64,000 nt of DNA from Verrucomicrobium sp. BvORR106 (GTDB lineage Bacteria > Verrucomicrobiota > Verrucomicrobiia > Verrucomicrobiales > Verrucomicrobiaceae): positions 183,553-247,552 of the forward strand of contig NZ_BATR01000162.1 in NCBI RefSeq assembly GCF_000739655.1, given 5' to 3'. How positions within the stretch are numbered: position 1 is the first letter of the stretch; the number at the start of each line of letters is the position of its first letter. Below, piece by piece: positions 18,701 through 26,499 of this stretch. Under the pieces are notes generated by a model. The model did no database searches, was not told the DNA's origin, and saw only the letters and a program-made list of their open reading frames with translations. Both the position numbers and the translations under genes were made by a program.

Positions 18701-20088
18701 GCCCCGATGCCGCCCTTCCGCTGGAACCGTTGTTAAAGGATGAATCCGTCTCGCCAGCTCTGCGCGTTGCGGCTCTAGTCGCCCTGGCTCCCTGCAAGCA
18801 AGATTCTCTGGCCCCAGCTTTCAACAGCCTCTGGCCCAAGCTGGGTCCAGTGGAACGCAGTCGCCTGACCGCCGGTCTCGCCTCAGCCAAGTCCTCAGCT
18901 CGGGTCCTGCTCGCGGCAATCGACAAAGGCATCCTGAAAGACAATGAGATCGATGCCTCCTTGCTGGAGCGCCTGAATGGACTCTATCCAGAAGATCCCG
19001 CCATGAAATCCCTTTGGGACCGCATGGCGAAGAACTTTGTCCGTGTGCTGCAGCTCAACGGCAAGAACGACAGCTATGTGGACAGCAACCTGGACCTCAA
19101 CGGCCCCTTCACCGTTGAGACCTGGGTGAAGCTCGATGAGGGCATCGACAACGGAGATGGCATCCTTTCCAACGGGAAAAACCTGGATCTGAACTTCTTC
19201 GGCAAAAAATTCCGCGTGTATGTCGGTGGCCTTCATGACGTGGTCGTGGCTCAAAAGGAAATAACTCCCGGAGCCTGGACCCATGTGGCGGTGACTCGTG
19301 ATGGTGGCGGCACCTTCCGCATCTACCTCAACGGGGAGCTGGACGCGACCAGCACCAAGACCACCACGGAGTCCTTCGTGCAGTGCGACATTGGCCGCAC
19401 CAGCCCCGCCCAGAAGGGCACCTCGGGTGAACTCACCGAGTACCGGGTGTGGAACCTTGCCCGCAGCGCCGCCGATGTTCGCGCCAGCTTTGACCGCAGC
19501 TTTGCCGGTGAACCTCGCCCCGAAGGCCTGGTGGTCTATCATTCCCCTCTCTCCGATTGGAAAGGGGCCAGCAAGACGGCCAAAGTCGCCCCGGTCCTCT
19601 CCGGCCCCCATCTCCTGAGCGCCCACGATGCCCAGGTGGTTGGGGAAAAACTCGCCCGGTACAAGACCATCTCTCAAAAGCCAGGCGACGCCAAATCTGG
19701 CGAGACCTTGTTCGCTGGCCTGTGCCTGAGCTGCCACACGCTGGCGGGTAAAGGAGGCAACCTGGCCCCCGCTCTGGATGGTTCCGGTCACCGGGATCTC
19801 GACGGCCTCCTGCGCGCCCTGATCACTCCGAACGCCGCCGTTGAGGGCGGCTATCGGGCATTCCGCGTGGACACCCGGGACAACCGCCAGCTTGAAGGCT
19901 TCCTGGTCACCCGCGATGACTCGGGCATCACCCTGCGGTTGATGGGCGGGGCGGAAGTACGCGTGCCAGCCGCTGATGTGGCCAAGGCTGAATTCACCAA
20001 CCGCTCCCTGATGATCGAGGGCATCCTCGATGCCCTGCCAGAGCAACAGGTGTCCGATTTGTTTGAGTACCTTCGGACCGTGAAGTGA
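15709..20088 (+). CDS. Giant DUF1080-propeller dehydrogenase-HEAT-LamG-cytochrome c fusion
   Basis: The 1459-residue secreted protein has, in order: a signal peptide (MLLTRIRLLLFLLPLLALPSAHA); a DUF1080/3-keto-disaccharide hydrolase domain (about 24-212, starting VTLFDGKTLQGWEG); a PVC membrane-bound-dehydrogenase-type propeller (about 255-650, VPDGFKVELVAAETEG and YRDKDGDGKADGF); alpha-helical HEAT-like repeats (about 660-1090); a LamG-like jelly roll (about 1112-1270, VETWVKLDEG); and a haem c domain with C1339-x-x-C1342-H1343 ending in the PVC-type tail. In-frame upstream starts exist (TTG 15574, ATG 15655), but ATG 15709 fits the signal peptide. PF06439 members hydrolyse or eliminate 3-keto-glycosides in known cases. 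Joining this to a dehydrogenase and a haem suggests oxidation then cleavage, which is inference. Confidence 0.85.
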   Translation: MLLTRIRLLLFLLPLLALPSAHAETVTLFDGKTLQGWEGDAKLWSVQEGLITGGSLTEKVAHNDFLATTRSYHNFDLRLKIKVTGTEGFINSGVQIRSVRVPGNSEMSGYQVDAGDGWWGKLYDESRRNKVVGEPKDAASVTAAVKKNGWNEYRIRAEGPRIQSWINGVPALDYTEGEATIAQDGRIGIQVHGGGKALVQVKEITIEELAPTAGATTWEKLGGYEGMKAKLPAPAKAAESKPKRDISYNTVSTSALSPEQELATFKVPDGFKVELVAAETEGIGKFISVAWDHAGRMWTMTALDYPVDANENRPFAEALYKNGGRDKLVVYDQPYGQGPAKPRIFAEGLAIPLGILPWGDGVYAQHGPDIRYYRDKDGDGKADGFDTILSGFGIDDSHLFAHQFTPGPGGWIYLAQGAFNHGEVRRPDGSDFATGGLFSANPQKSVPFSFCKLARMRADGSDFQLVSSGPNNIWGLTVDRTGEMFMQEANDMGYPIIPFRPGTHVPGVGSQKLKPYAPVQPPSLSPPQMGGTGLSGLALKEESDWPASFTGEGDHRIFYLANPITNRVQAVKATATGSGYTFTKLDDFMTSTDPWFRPIAIQFGPDGALYVVDWYNKIISHNEVPRIHPDRDKTRGRIWRIRHKDQRPAQVPDMTKMPTDDLLLYLESPNQWAQNAAWQQLVLRKAKDLAPTLKALAMDENKSSDTRIHALWTWEELGGADSAPLAGLLKEADRDFRREAARAISTFAAELGQGQVVNLLKPVLTDADAEVRFAAVLTLNSIKQPEPAVLDLAARFSVPPDSATPYEAEFQRFLVRATLEQHPAKLAAFLDSPDAAPLPAEAKLFASLALPELEALPRFVNAFAAANRAPTDEEIVLLLKAPPALEKGVTILLGQQTNRLPALLAAVRQRDRVDRARAARMLSLAASALAKKGAGAQMNADLVAYAASFPTPDLAPTLVDTALHAVDESTAPASANFIPAPKAEARRQLAIEALALLSPDAALPLEPLLKDESVSPALRVAALVALAPCKQDSLAPAFNSLWPKLGPVERSRLTAGLASAKSSARVLLAAIDKGILKDNEIDASLLERLNGLYPEDPAMKSLWDRMAKNFVRVLQLNGKNDSYVDSNLDLNGPFTVETWVKLDEGIDNGDGILSNGKNLDLNFFGKKFRVYVGGLHDVVVAQKEITPGAWTHVAVTRDGGGTFRIYLNGELDATSTKTTTESFVQCDIGRTSPAQKGTSGELTEYRVWNLARSAADVRASFDRSFAGEPRPEGLVVYHSPLSDWKGASKTAKVAPVLSGPHLLSAHDAQVVGEKLARYKTISQKPGDAKSGETLFAGLCLSCHTLAGKGGNLAPALDGSGHRDLDGLLRALITPNAAVEGGYRAFRVDTRDNRQLEGFLVTRDDSGITLRLMGGAEVRVPAADVAKAEFTNRSLMIEGILDALPEQQVSDLFEYLRTVK

Positions 20089-20107
20089 AGTTCTTAAGGC
20101 GATGGCT

Positions 20108-20245
20108 CTTGCGGTCCTCAGTCCCGCAGGAGCACTATCCCAATGGATTGCCCGGTCGCGGAGGGACCAAGGAAATTATCCGTTGGTGGCAACCACCGGT
20201 CAACCTGCCGCCCTATGCCATTGCGTCCCGGAGGGACGCCGGACC
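20108..20245. repeat. Hairpin repeat element between convergent genes
   Basis: Contains GTCGCGGAGGGAC (20156-20168, one mismatch from a perfect palindrome), GGTGGCAACCACC (20185-20197) and the perfect palindrome GCGTCCCGGAGGGACGC (20223-20239). The GGA-centred palindromes match the build of those at 7727 and 7801. The element fills nearly all of the 165-base gap between the stops of two convergent genes, where it could act in transcription termination or mRNA end protection. Confidence 0.55.
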
Positions 20246-20253
20246 GGGCCCGC

Positions 20254-21747
20254 TCAACGATCAATCACCCGCCCCAACGCCTTCCGGGCTGCCTCCCCCA
20301 ACATCACGTTCACCCGTCCGCGGCGGTTGGACAGCGCCGTAGCCACCATCTGAAACACCGGGCTCTGCCCTTCCGTCCCAGTCGCCATTGCCTCCAGCAT
20401 TTGCGCCGCCAGGTCATCCCCTGTCAGAGTATAGCGCCCCAGCCGTTTCACGAGCCTCAGCTCCGCATGCCCCCGCCGATGGAGAGCACGGTAAATGAGT
20501 TCCGTGCATACGATGCGATGGGCCTGATTGAAATCGAACTCAAGATCATACGGCTTGCCCAGATGACTCAGCGCCTCCTTCAAGGCACGTTGCATGTCGC
20601 CCGCAGTGAGCAGCGGACGCACGATCGCCACGTGATCGGCACATAGACAATCAGCCAACGATCGAATGCGAACGCATGGGCTCACTGCATCCACCACCCA
20701 ACCGCCAGCTGGCAGGTCCATGATCTGACGATTGAAGGCTCGCAAGGAGGCCGGAATGGCGAGAGCAGCCGCCTCCAGGTCGCTCCCGAGATAGATGGCG
20801 GCATGACTCCAGAATCCTGGCAACAAGGTCGTCGTCAGCCTTCCCTCAGCACGGATCAACAAGACGTCGCCGGGCTGCAACAACGGCCGCAATTGCTCCA
20901 GCACGCCTTCATTCAATGCGCACTTGTCCCGCACTGGCGCCTGATGCTGGAGGGTGAAAAAATGAGCCGCCCAGTTTCGAAAAAGATCCCACACGTGCAC
21001 CACGGGATCCGCCACCGCTGACCAGCACGCATGCACGTCTCGCCGCAGGTGGCGCAACCACAGATCTTCGAATCCCGCCCGCACCCGGTGATGCTGCTGC
21101 CGGATGAGCCGGACCAGCAAGGCGAAGTCGCGATCCTGCGGCAAGTGGAGGGTCTTGATTGCCTGGAAGTGGCGCTTCCAGAACCGCACGGCGGCGAAGT
21201 ACAACAAGCCATGCCGGAGGGAGCAGTGAGCCCGCAGAATCTCGTCAAACATCCCACCGGGCAGTTGGAATCGCGGCTCCGGCTCGTTCAGCTTCCTGCG
21301 CACCAGCGGGTTGTGCTCGTACTGCCGGATGAGTTTGAGAGACTTGGCGTAGAGCGATACCGCCGCCGCGAAACCGACGCAAAACGCCTGCATTCGCACC
21401 GCTGGATCAGAGATCCGACGATAGCTGATGTAGCGGTCAATGAGCCCGTACAAATGCTGCCGGTGCTCGTGGTAGTGCTGCTGAATGCGCCGCACCATCG
21501 CATCCTCGTCGGGCGTGAAGTAGCCCCTCCGGCATCCATTCACAAAATCGGCCGCTCGCGCCGCACTCCGCTCCAGACGCTGGAGCCGGCGCAGACGCTG
21601 CACCAGTTCCTGGGCATCCTCCCGGATCTGCCGATCGAGTTTACCCTTCTCCAAAAGGGCCGTCTCCGCATTCCGCAGCCGCACCGAGCGCCGCGCCACG
21701 CGGTTCGCCTCCCATTCCCAGACCCATTCACGGGGCAGCAGAATCAT
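20254..21747 (-). CDS. YiiX-like permuted papain-fold protein with long helical N-terminal domain
   Basis: The 497-residue protein has two parts. The first 285 residues are rich in Arg, Leu and Glu (for example KLDRQIREDAQELVQRLRRL) and look alpha-helical; I recognise no family. The C-terminal part matches the permuted NlpC/P60-type papain fold of the YiiX/YaeF/poxvirus G6R group: PGDVLLIRAEG near residue 290, WSHAAIYLGSD with the candidate catalytic His315, and RIVCTELIYRALHRRG with the candidate nucleophile Cys414. In this permuted group His precedes Cys, as here. Members act as amidases or lipid-modifying enzymes in some cases. No signal peptide is seen, which points to a cytoplasmic or membrane-surface role. 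It stands alone, convergent with the giant fusion. Confidence 0.8.
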   Translation of the reverse strand: MILLPREWVWEWEANRVARRSVRLRNAETALLEKGKLDRQIREDAQELVQRLRRLQRLERSAARAADFVNGCRRGYFTPDEDAMVRRIQQHYHEHRQHLYGLIDRYISYRRISDPAVRMQAFCVGFAAAVSLYAKSLKLIRQYEHNPLVRRKLNEPEPRFQLPGGMFDEILRAHCSLRHGLLYFAAVRFWKRHFQAIKTLHLPQDRDFALLVRLIRQQHHRVRAGFEDLWLRHLRRDVHACWSAVADPVVHVWDLFRNWAAHFFTLQHQAPVRDKCALNEGVLEQLRPLLQPGDVLLIRAEGRLTTTLLPGFWSHAAIYLGSDLEAAALAIPASLRAFNRQIMDLPAGGWVVDAVSPCVRIRSLADCLCADHVAIVRPLLTAGDMQRALKEALSHLGKPYDLEFDFNQAHRIVCTELIYRALHRRGHAELRLVKRLGRYTLTGDDLAAQMLEAMATGTEGQSPVFQMVATALSNRRGRVNVMLGEAARKALGRVIDR

Positions 21748-21918
21748 GTTGGCCTTTCAAAGGATGAACCAGAGAAACATGGGGGCTGCTTCTGAGGATT
21801 TCAGGCTAGCCAAATTCATCACGCCTGTACAGAGAAAATCCCGGACCTGAATCAAGGCACGGCAAGGCGACCCATCTTATAATTTCCATCACGTCACACC
21901 TAGGAAACTACTCCCCCG

Positions 21919-22649
21919 TCACAAGCCCCTCTGACGGGCGTACACCATGTTCTCGATCCGTTCAATGGCAGAGGCTGATCGGGGCCAGGAGATGAGAAGA
22001 TCGATTGGATGAACCAACCCTCCAGGGAGGGTTCGAAAGTTCTTCGGCAAGGCATCCGTGACCTTCACTTCCTCCCCTGCGTGCCACCAGTCCCCCTCAA
22101 AGATCTCGACGAATCCCAAGCACGTCATGTAAGCAGCAATCTCCCGGGTGGTGGAAAGCCTCCCCGCGCACCAGCTCTGAGTGACGACCAGTCTTGGTGC
22201 CTGTTCGCCTGGCATCAGAGCCCAGCCCTCAATCATCAGATCATCCTGGAACCTCCGGTTGCCATACTCCATCTGCTTCAGGTAGTCGCTCAAACCTCCC
22301 CGGGCTCCGTACAAGCCCGGCTTCGTAAGCTTGACGACTCTCTGCGTCTGGGGATCAAAGAACACTTCATGCTCCTGCCCGTGCTCCCGGGAGGTAAGGC
22401 GACGTGTCTCCCGCAGACCCAACACAAGGGACGCTGCATCTACCTCAGGGAGCTTGTCCAGAGGATGACCGGGTCCGGCTCCAGTTCCGGCTGCGCGTTC
22501 TCGTTCTGCAGCACCGCCATGTCTTCCAGGGTCAGACGGGTTGAGCCATGCCAACGCTCTTGCAGCGTCGAGAGCCGGACGCATTCCGAGGGCACCTCGG
22601 GGATCAGAGGAGCTTTCGCCCCGGAGCACGATGAATGTTGGTCGGACAT
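21919..22649 (-). pseudogene. Polyvalent protein-kinase-like gene with an apparent frameshift
   Basis: The conserved part lies at about 22430-21919 and reads HGQEHEVFFDPQTQRVVKLT, then a YLKQMEYGNRRFQDD helix, LVVTQSWCAGR, TREIAAYMTCLGFV and a terminal HPIDLLI. This is the layout of the putative polyvalent kinase fold found on mobile elements and scattered in PVC genomes. The ATG at 22649 (MSDQHSSCSG) opens a frame with strongly GC-rich third positions that stops at 22440, while the kinase frame upstream of about 22470 loses that codon pattern. The simplest reading is one gene of about 240 codons with a one-base frame change near 22445-22475. Alternatives are a sequencing error, or a shorter gene starting at an internal GTG/TTG near 22430. 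Kinase activity is not shown, and the usual catalytic loop is not clear. Confidence 0.55.
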
Positions 22650-22827
22650 AACAATAGTCTAGCCCCAGACACGGCGAGGGCGTTCTGACATTGGATGGCA
22701 TCAAACTCCATACGTCTCGCGCAGACTGCAGGCGCAAAAACTCCTTTCCCATGGTCCATTTGTCACGCCTTGTATTCCTTTCCTCACTGTAGGGAAAGGT
22801 CCCAGCGTGGCCGAGCGTCTCGTTCCC

Positions 22828-24501
22828 ATGCTGTTTTCCCGGCTCCCCCTCCTCCCCGCTTTGTTCTGGTCTTGTTCCGCTCTCCTCGTGACGGCGGCCC
22901 CGCTCAAACCTCTGGGCGATCCGGAGGTCAAAGAAGAGCACATCAGGATCCCCATGAGAGACGGAAAGAACCTGTCCGCCTATCTGTACACGCCCCGGCG
23001 AGCCCCCGCCAGACTTCCTGCCATCTTCGAGCAACGCTACGCTGACCTCACCGGGCTGGGCACCCGCAAAGCTGCTGCCGATCTGGCCCGGGCCGGGTTC
23101 GCCGTCGCCATGGTCAACTACCGTGGCACCCACGAAAGCGAAGGCACCTGGGTGGGCTATCGTGCCATGCAGTGGGGCCCGCTGCGCGACGGTTATGACG
23201 TGTGCGAGTGGCTGGCCCAACAGCCTTGGTGCACCGGAAAGATCGGCACCTTCGGCAGCTCGCAGGGCGGCTATGCGCAGAACTACCTGGCTGTCTCCCA
23301 GCCCCCTCACCTGACCTGCCAGTACATGGTGGACACCGGTCTCAGCCTCTTCCATGAAGGCTACCGCATCGGCGGTGCCACCCGTCCGGAACGCTACGTG
23401 GCCATGGGCAAGGTGGCACGGAACTATGCGGATCACGATGCCCTGCTCGCCGAATGGGATTTGCACCCCAACTTCGATGCCTATTGGCAGGCAGAAGATG
23501 CCTCCCGGCATTTCCCCAAGATGAACGTGCCCTGCTTCACGATCGGGAGCTGGTACGACTTCATGAACCAGGGCAGCATCGCCAGCTACATCGGTCGCCA
23601 GAAGCAGGGTGGCCCCGCCTCTCGCGGCGCCCAACAGCTTCTGCTGGGCCCCTGGCTGCACGGCCGGCTTAACAAAGGCAGCAAGGTCGCTGAACTCACC
23701 TACCCGGAGAATGCCACGTTCCCGGAACTGCAGCACATGATCCGTTGGTTTTCCCACTATCTCAACGGAGAGTCCAACGGCGTCGAGAAGGAGCCATCCG
23801 TGCGCTACTACGTCATGGGAGCGACAGGTGAGCCAAGCGCCCCGGGCAACGAATGGCGCAGCACTGCAGACTGGCCACCCAAGTCAACGCCCACCGCTTA
23901 TTTCCTGCAATCGGACGGTCAGCTTGCCACCAGCCCACCAGCAGCCTCCGGCGGTTCCACCAGCTACGCCAGTGGTCCCCGCCAGCCCATGAGCATTCCC
24001 GGCACGTCCTTCCCCGGAGCCAAAGACGCCCGTCCTTTCGAAGCACAGGCAGAGGTCCGCACCTGGACCACCGGCGTGCTGGAGCAGCCAGTGGAATGGA
24101 CTGGCGAAGTCCAGGCCGAGCTCCACATCAGCTCCACCGCCCGCGACACCGACTTCATCATCCGCCTCAGCGATGTGTACCCCGACGGCCGCAGCATGCT
24201 GCTCATGGACTACCCCATGCGCGCCCGCTATCGCGAAGGATTCGACAAGCAAAAGCTGCTCACTCCCGGCGAACCCACCCGCCTCTCCTTCCACGTCGGA
24301 CACACCAGCATCATCTTCAACAAAGGCCACCGTATCCGCGTCACCATCGCCTCCACCGGCGCCCCCCTCTACGAGCCCAACAACCAGACCGGCGGCCCGC
24401 AAACCCGCGACTGGATGAAGAACTCCGTCAAAGCCATCAACACCATCTGGCACGACAGCACCCGCCCCTCGAAGATCATCGCCCCGCAGGTGGGTTCATG
24501 A
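22828..24501 (+). CDS. CocE/NonD-type X-Pro dipeptidyl-peptidase-like hydrolase, secreted
   Basis: The 557-residue protein starts at ATG 22828 with a signal peptide (MLFSRLPLLPALFWSCSALLVTAA); a GTG at 22807 is in frame but less likely. The alpha/beta hydrolase domain shows IPMRDGKNLSAYLYTPR near residue 50, the nucleophile elbow GSSQGGYAQN (Ser145), a CFTIGSWYDFMNQG segment bearing the Asp, and LLGPWLHG with the likely catalytic His. The C-terminal jelly-roll domain (about 395-550) has RDTDFIIRLSDVYPDG and LSFHVGHTSIIFNKGHRIRV, standard for the PF08530 domain. Family members hydrolyse acyl, ester or peptide bonds, including cocaine esterase, glutaryl-7-ACA acylases and X-Pro peptidases. The substrate here is unknown. 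Confidence 0.87.
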   Translation: MLFSRLPLLPALFWSCSALLVTAAPLKPLGDPEVKEEHIRIPMRDGKNLSAYLYTPRRAPARLPAIFEQRYADLTGLGTRKAAADLARAGFAVAMVNYRGTHESEGTWVGYRAMQWGPLRDGYDVCEWLAQQPWCTGKIGTFGSSQGGYAQNYLAVSQPPHLTCQYMVDTGLSLFHEGYRIGGATRPERYVAMGKVARNYADHDALLAEWDLHPNFDAYWQAEDASRHFPKMNVPCFTIGSWYDFMNQGSIASYIGRQKQGGPASRGAQQLLLGPWLHGRLNKGSKVAELTYPENATFPELQHMIRWFSHYLNGESNGVEKEPSVRYYVMGATGEPSAPGNEWRSTADWPPKSTPTAYFLQSDGQLATSPPAASGGSTSYASGPRQPMSIPGTSFPGAKDARPFEAQAEVRTWTTGVLEQPVEWTGEVQAELHISSTARDTDFIIRLSDVYPDGRSMLLMDYPMRARYREGFDKQKLLTPGEPTRLSFHVGHTSIIFNKGHRIRVTIASTGAPLYEPNNQTGGPQTRDWMKNSVKAINTIWHDSTRPSKIIAPQVGS

Positions 24502-24505
24502 AACC

Positions 24506-24657
24506 GAGACAGGATTAACAAGATTTTCAAAAGATTAACAGGATTGGCAGATCGGCAACAATCCATGGATGCCGGTACCCCGCACCCCCTTTCCGCCTCG
24601 CTGGGCCAATTCGAAGTCATCTTGTAAATCCTTCAAAAATCTTGTTAATCCTGTCTC
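24506..24657. repeat. Imperfect 40-base inverted repeat with GATTAACAAGATT arms
   Basis: The left arm (24506-24545) starts GAGACAGGATTAACAAGATT and the right arm (24618-24657) is its imperfect reverse complement, ending AATCTTGTTAATCCTGTCTC. Each arm itself holds two copies of a GATTAACA-type core. The arms enclose about 70 bases. The AT-rich arms contrast with the GC-rich surroundings, which suggests an inserted or dispersed element, although no target duplication is evident. It lies between a hydrolase stop and the fabV start. Confidence 0.6.
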
Positions 24658-24738
24658 AATAAGCCCCCTCCCCGCCCCCTCCGGCCTCACAGAAATCAGT
24701 TGCGGCCCCGCCCGGAGCGGACAACGCTGACGGTCTCT

Positions 24739-25947
24739 ATGATCGTTTCCCCTAAAATTCGCGGGTTCATCTGCACCACCGCTCATCCTGAGGGATGTGC
24801 AAAGCACGTGGCCGACCAGATTGCGGTCGTGAAGAGCCGCGGCGTGGTGGCGAATGGCCCCAAAAAAGTCCTCGTGATCGGCTCCTCCACCGGGTACGGC
24901 CTCTCCTCCCGGATCGCCGCCGCTTTCGGCTCGAACGCCGCCACCATCGGGGTGTTTTTTGAGCGCGCTGCCGAAGGCAACCGCACCGGCACCGCTGGCT
25001 GGTACAACTCCGCCGCCTTTGAGAAAGAAGCCGCCGCTGCAGGCCTCTACGCCCGCTCTTTCAATGGCGACGCCTTCTCGGACGCCATCAAGACGGAAGT
25101 CATCGCCGCCATCAAGGCCGACCTCGGCCAGGTGGACTGCGTGGTTTACAGCCTCGCCTCCCCCCGCCGCACGGATCCGAAGAGTGGCCAGGTGTACAAC
25201 TCCGTCCTCAAGCCCATCGGCGAGAGCTACACCAACAAGAACCTCAACACCAACACCGGCGTGGTGAATGAGGTCACCATCGAACCCGCTGCAGGCGATG
25301 ACATTGAGCAGACCGTCGCCGTCATGGGCGGTGATGACTGGCAGTTCTGGATCGACGCCCTCCTCGAAGCAGGAGTGCTCGCCCAAGGTGTGCAGACCGT
25401 CGCCTACTCCTACATTGGGCCTGAAGTGACCTGGCCGATCTACAAGAACGGCACCATCGGCCGTGCCAAAGAAGATGTGGAGCGCGTGCAGAAAGTGCTC
25501 GACGCCCACCTGGCGCCCCTCGGGGGCAAGGCTTGGGTTTCCGTCAACAAAGCGCTTGTCACGCAGGCCAGCTCCGCCATCCCGGTCGTCCCCCTCTACA
25601 TCTCCCTCCTCTACAAGGTGATGAAAGACCAAGGCACCCACGAGGACTGCATCGAGCAGATGGACCGCCTCTTCCGCGACCGCATGTACAGCGGCAGCCC
25701 CCAGCCCGACGAAGCCGGCCGCATCCGTGTGGACGACTGGGAAATGGCCCCCGCTGTCCAGGAACTCGTGGGCCAGCGCTGGCAGGAAGTTAACACAGAG
25801 AACCTTGCGGAACTCGGTGACTTCGAAGGCTACAAGTCCAGCTTCCTCCGCCTCTTTGGCTTCGGTCTGGAAGGCGTGAACTACGAAGCCGACACCGATG
25901 TCACCATCGGCGTGCCTTCACTGGCAGCGGCTCCGGCAGCCGCCTAG
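24739..25947 (+). CDS. fabV: FabV-type enoyl-[acyl-carrier-protein] reductase (NADH)
   Basis: The 402-residue protein matches FabV from end to end (family length about 400). FabV reduces the trans-2-enoyl chain on ACP or CoA in the last step of each fatty acid elongation cycle in the cytoplasm. The start ATG 24739 gives [20 protein letters not shown], the conserved opening; an in-frame upstream codon at 24700 is not needed. The NADH-binding motif is [15 protein letters not shown] near residue 40, and the catalytic pair has the FabV spacing Tyr-x8-Lys in [13 protein letters not shown]. FabV enzymes are usually refractory to triclosan. The gene is single, preceded by the inverted repeat and followed by a strong terminator, so it looks like a one-gene unit. 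Confidence 0.95.
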   Translation: MIVSPKIRGFICTTAHPEGCAKHVADQIAVVKSRGVVANGPKKVLVIGSSTGYGLSSRIAAAFGSNAATIGVFFERAAEGNRTGTAGWYNSAAFEKEAAAAGLYARSFNGDAFSDAIKTEVIAAIKADLGQVDCVVYSLASPRRTDPKSGQVYNSVLKPIGESYTNKNLNTNTGVVNEVTIEPAAGDDIEQTVAVMGGDDWQFWIDALLEAGVLAQGVQTVAYSYIGPEVTWPIYKNGTIGRAKEDVERVQKVLDAHLAPLGGKAWVSVNKALVTQASSAIPVVPLYISLLYKVMKDQGTHEDCIEQMDRLFRDRMYSGSPQPDEAGRIRVDDWEMAPAVQELVGQRWQEVNTENLAELGDFEGYKSSFLRLFGFGLEGVNYEADTDVTIGVPSLAAAPAAA

Positions 25948-25982
25948 GGAGCCTTCGTTTCTCAGGATAGATCCTCTTCAGC

Positions 25983-26015
25983 GCCCCGGTGAACGTTCGT
26001 TCGCCGGGGCTTTTT
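25983..26015 (+). terminator. Rho-independent terminator of fabV
   Basis: A GC-rich stem (GCCCCGGTGAACG paired with CGTTCGCCGGGGC, one mismatch) with a very short loop is followed directly by TTTTT. It starts 35 bases after the fabV stop. The most convincing terminator in the window. Confidence 0.9.
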
Positions 26016-26051
26016 GTTGAGCCGAATGCGCTCCAGTACCGACTCCTACCA

Positions 26052-26399
26052 TCACCGTGGCACACGGGTGACGGTCGGGCCATTCTTTGCAATCTCCAGC
26101 GTGGGAGGCACGGCCACGGCAATCAGGCCCAAGAAGAGAACCGACACTCCCACCACCAGATAGTACAGAGTAGAACGTCCCGGCCAAACTCTCAGAAATA
26201 GTAGAGCAAGCCCAGTCAGCACCACAGGTACAGCCAGGAGAACACCCGGCTGCTGGCTGAAAAGCTTGTACATCACCGGCATCATCGCCATGGGCAACTT
26301 TGGCCCCAACGGCGGGAGTTGCTGCATGGTCCAGACGGTCCAGGCGATTAGCACGAACGTGGCAACACCAATGAGAAGAGGGACAACGGGATTCTTCAT
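26052..26399 (-). CDS. Small membrane protein of unknown function
   Basis: The 115-residue product starts MKNPVVPLLIGVATFVLIAW and has three predicted transmembrane segments (about 5-25, 50-72 and 78-98), joined by short loops, with a polar C-terminal tail. A frame extension to 26483 exists but its first 28 residues are basic and unlike a membrane anchor, so ATG 26399 is chosen. I recognise no family. It is convergent with fabV across the terminator, and 100 bases separate it from the upstream secreted-protein gene on the same strand. Confidence 0.55.
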   Translation of the reverse strand: MKNPVVPLLIGVATFVLIAWTVWTMQQLPPLGPKLPMAMMPVMYKLFSQQPGVLLAVPVVLTGLALLFLRVWPGRSTLYYLVVGVSVLFLGLIAVAVPPTLEIAKNGPTVTRVPR

Positions 26400-26499
26400 G
26401 GTTTCACGATACCTTTTCCGGCAGAATTGAAGCAGTGTATGGAGTCTCTTCACCAATGAACAGCCAAAAATTGGCCTACCCACTCAACCTCAGCCCCGC

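Noticed and set aside
18895..20046. 383-codon antisense open frame opposite the first giant fusion
   Set aside because: Shadow of the LamG/cytochrome part of the real gene.
22650..23757. Upstream extension of the kinase-like minus frame
   Set aside because: It runs antisense through the CocE-type hydrolase and has no coding pattern; only the part below about 22475 is conserved.
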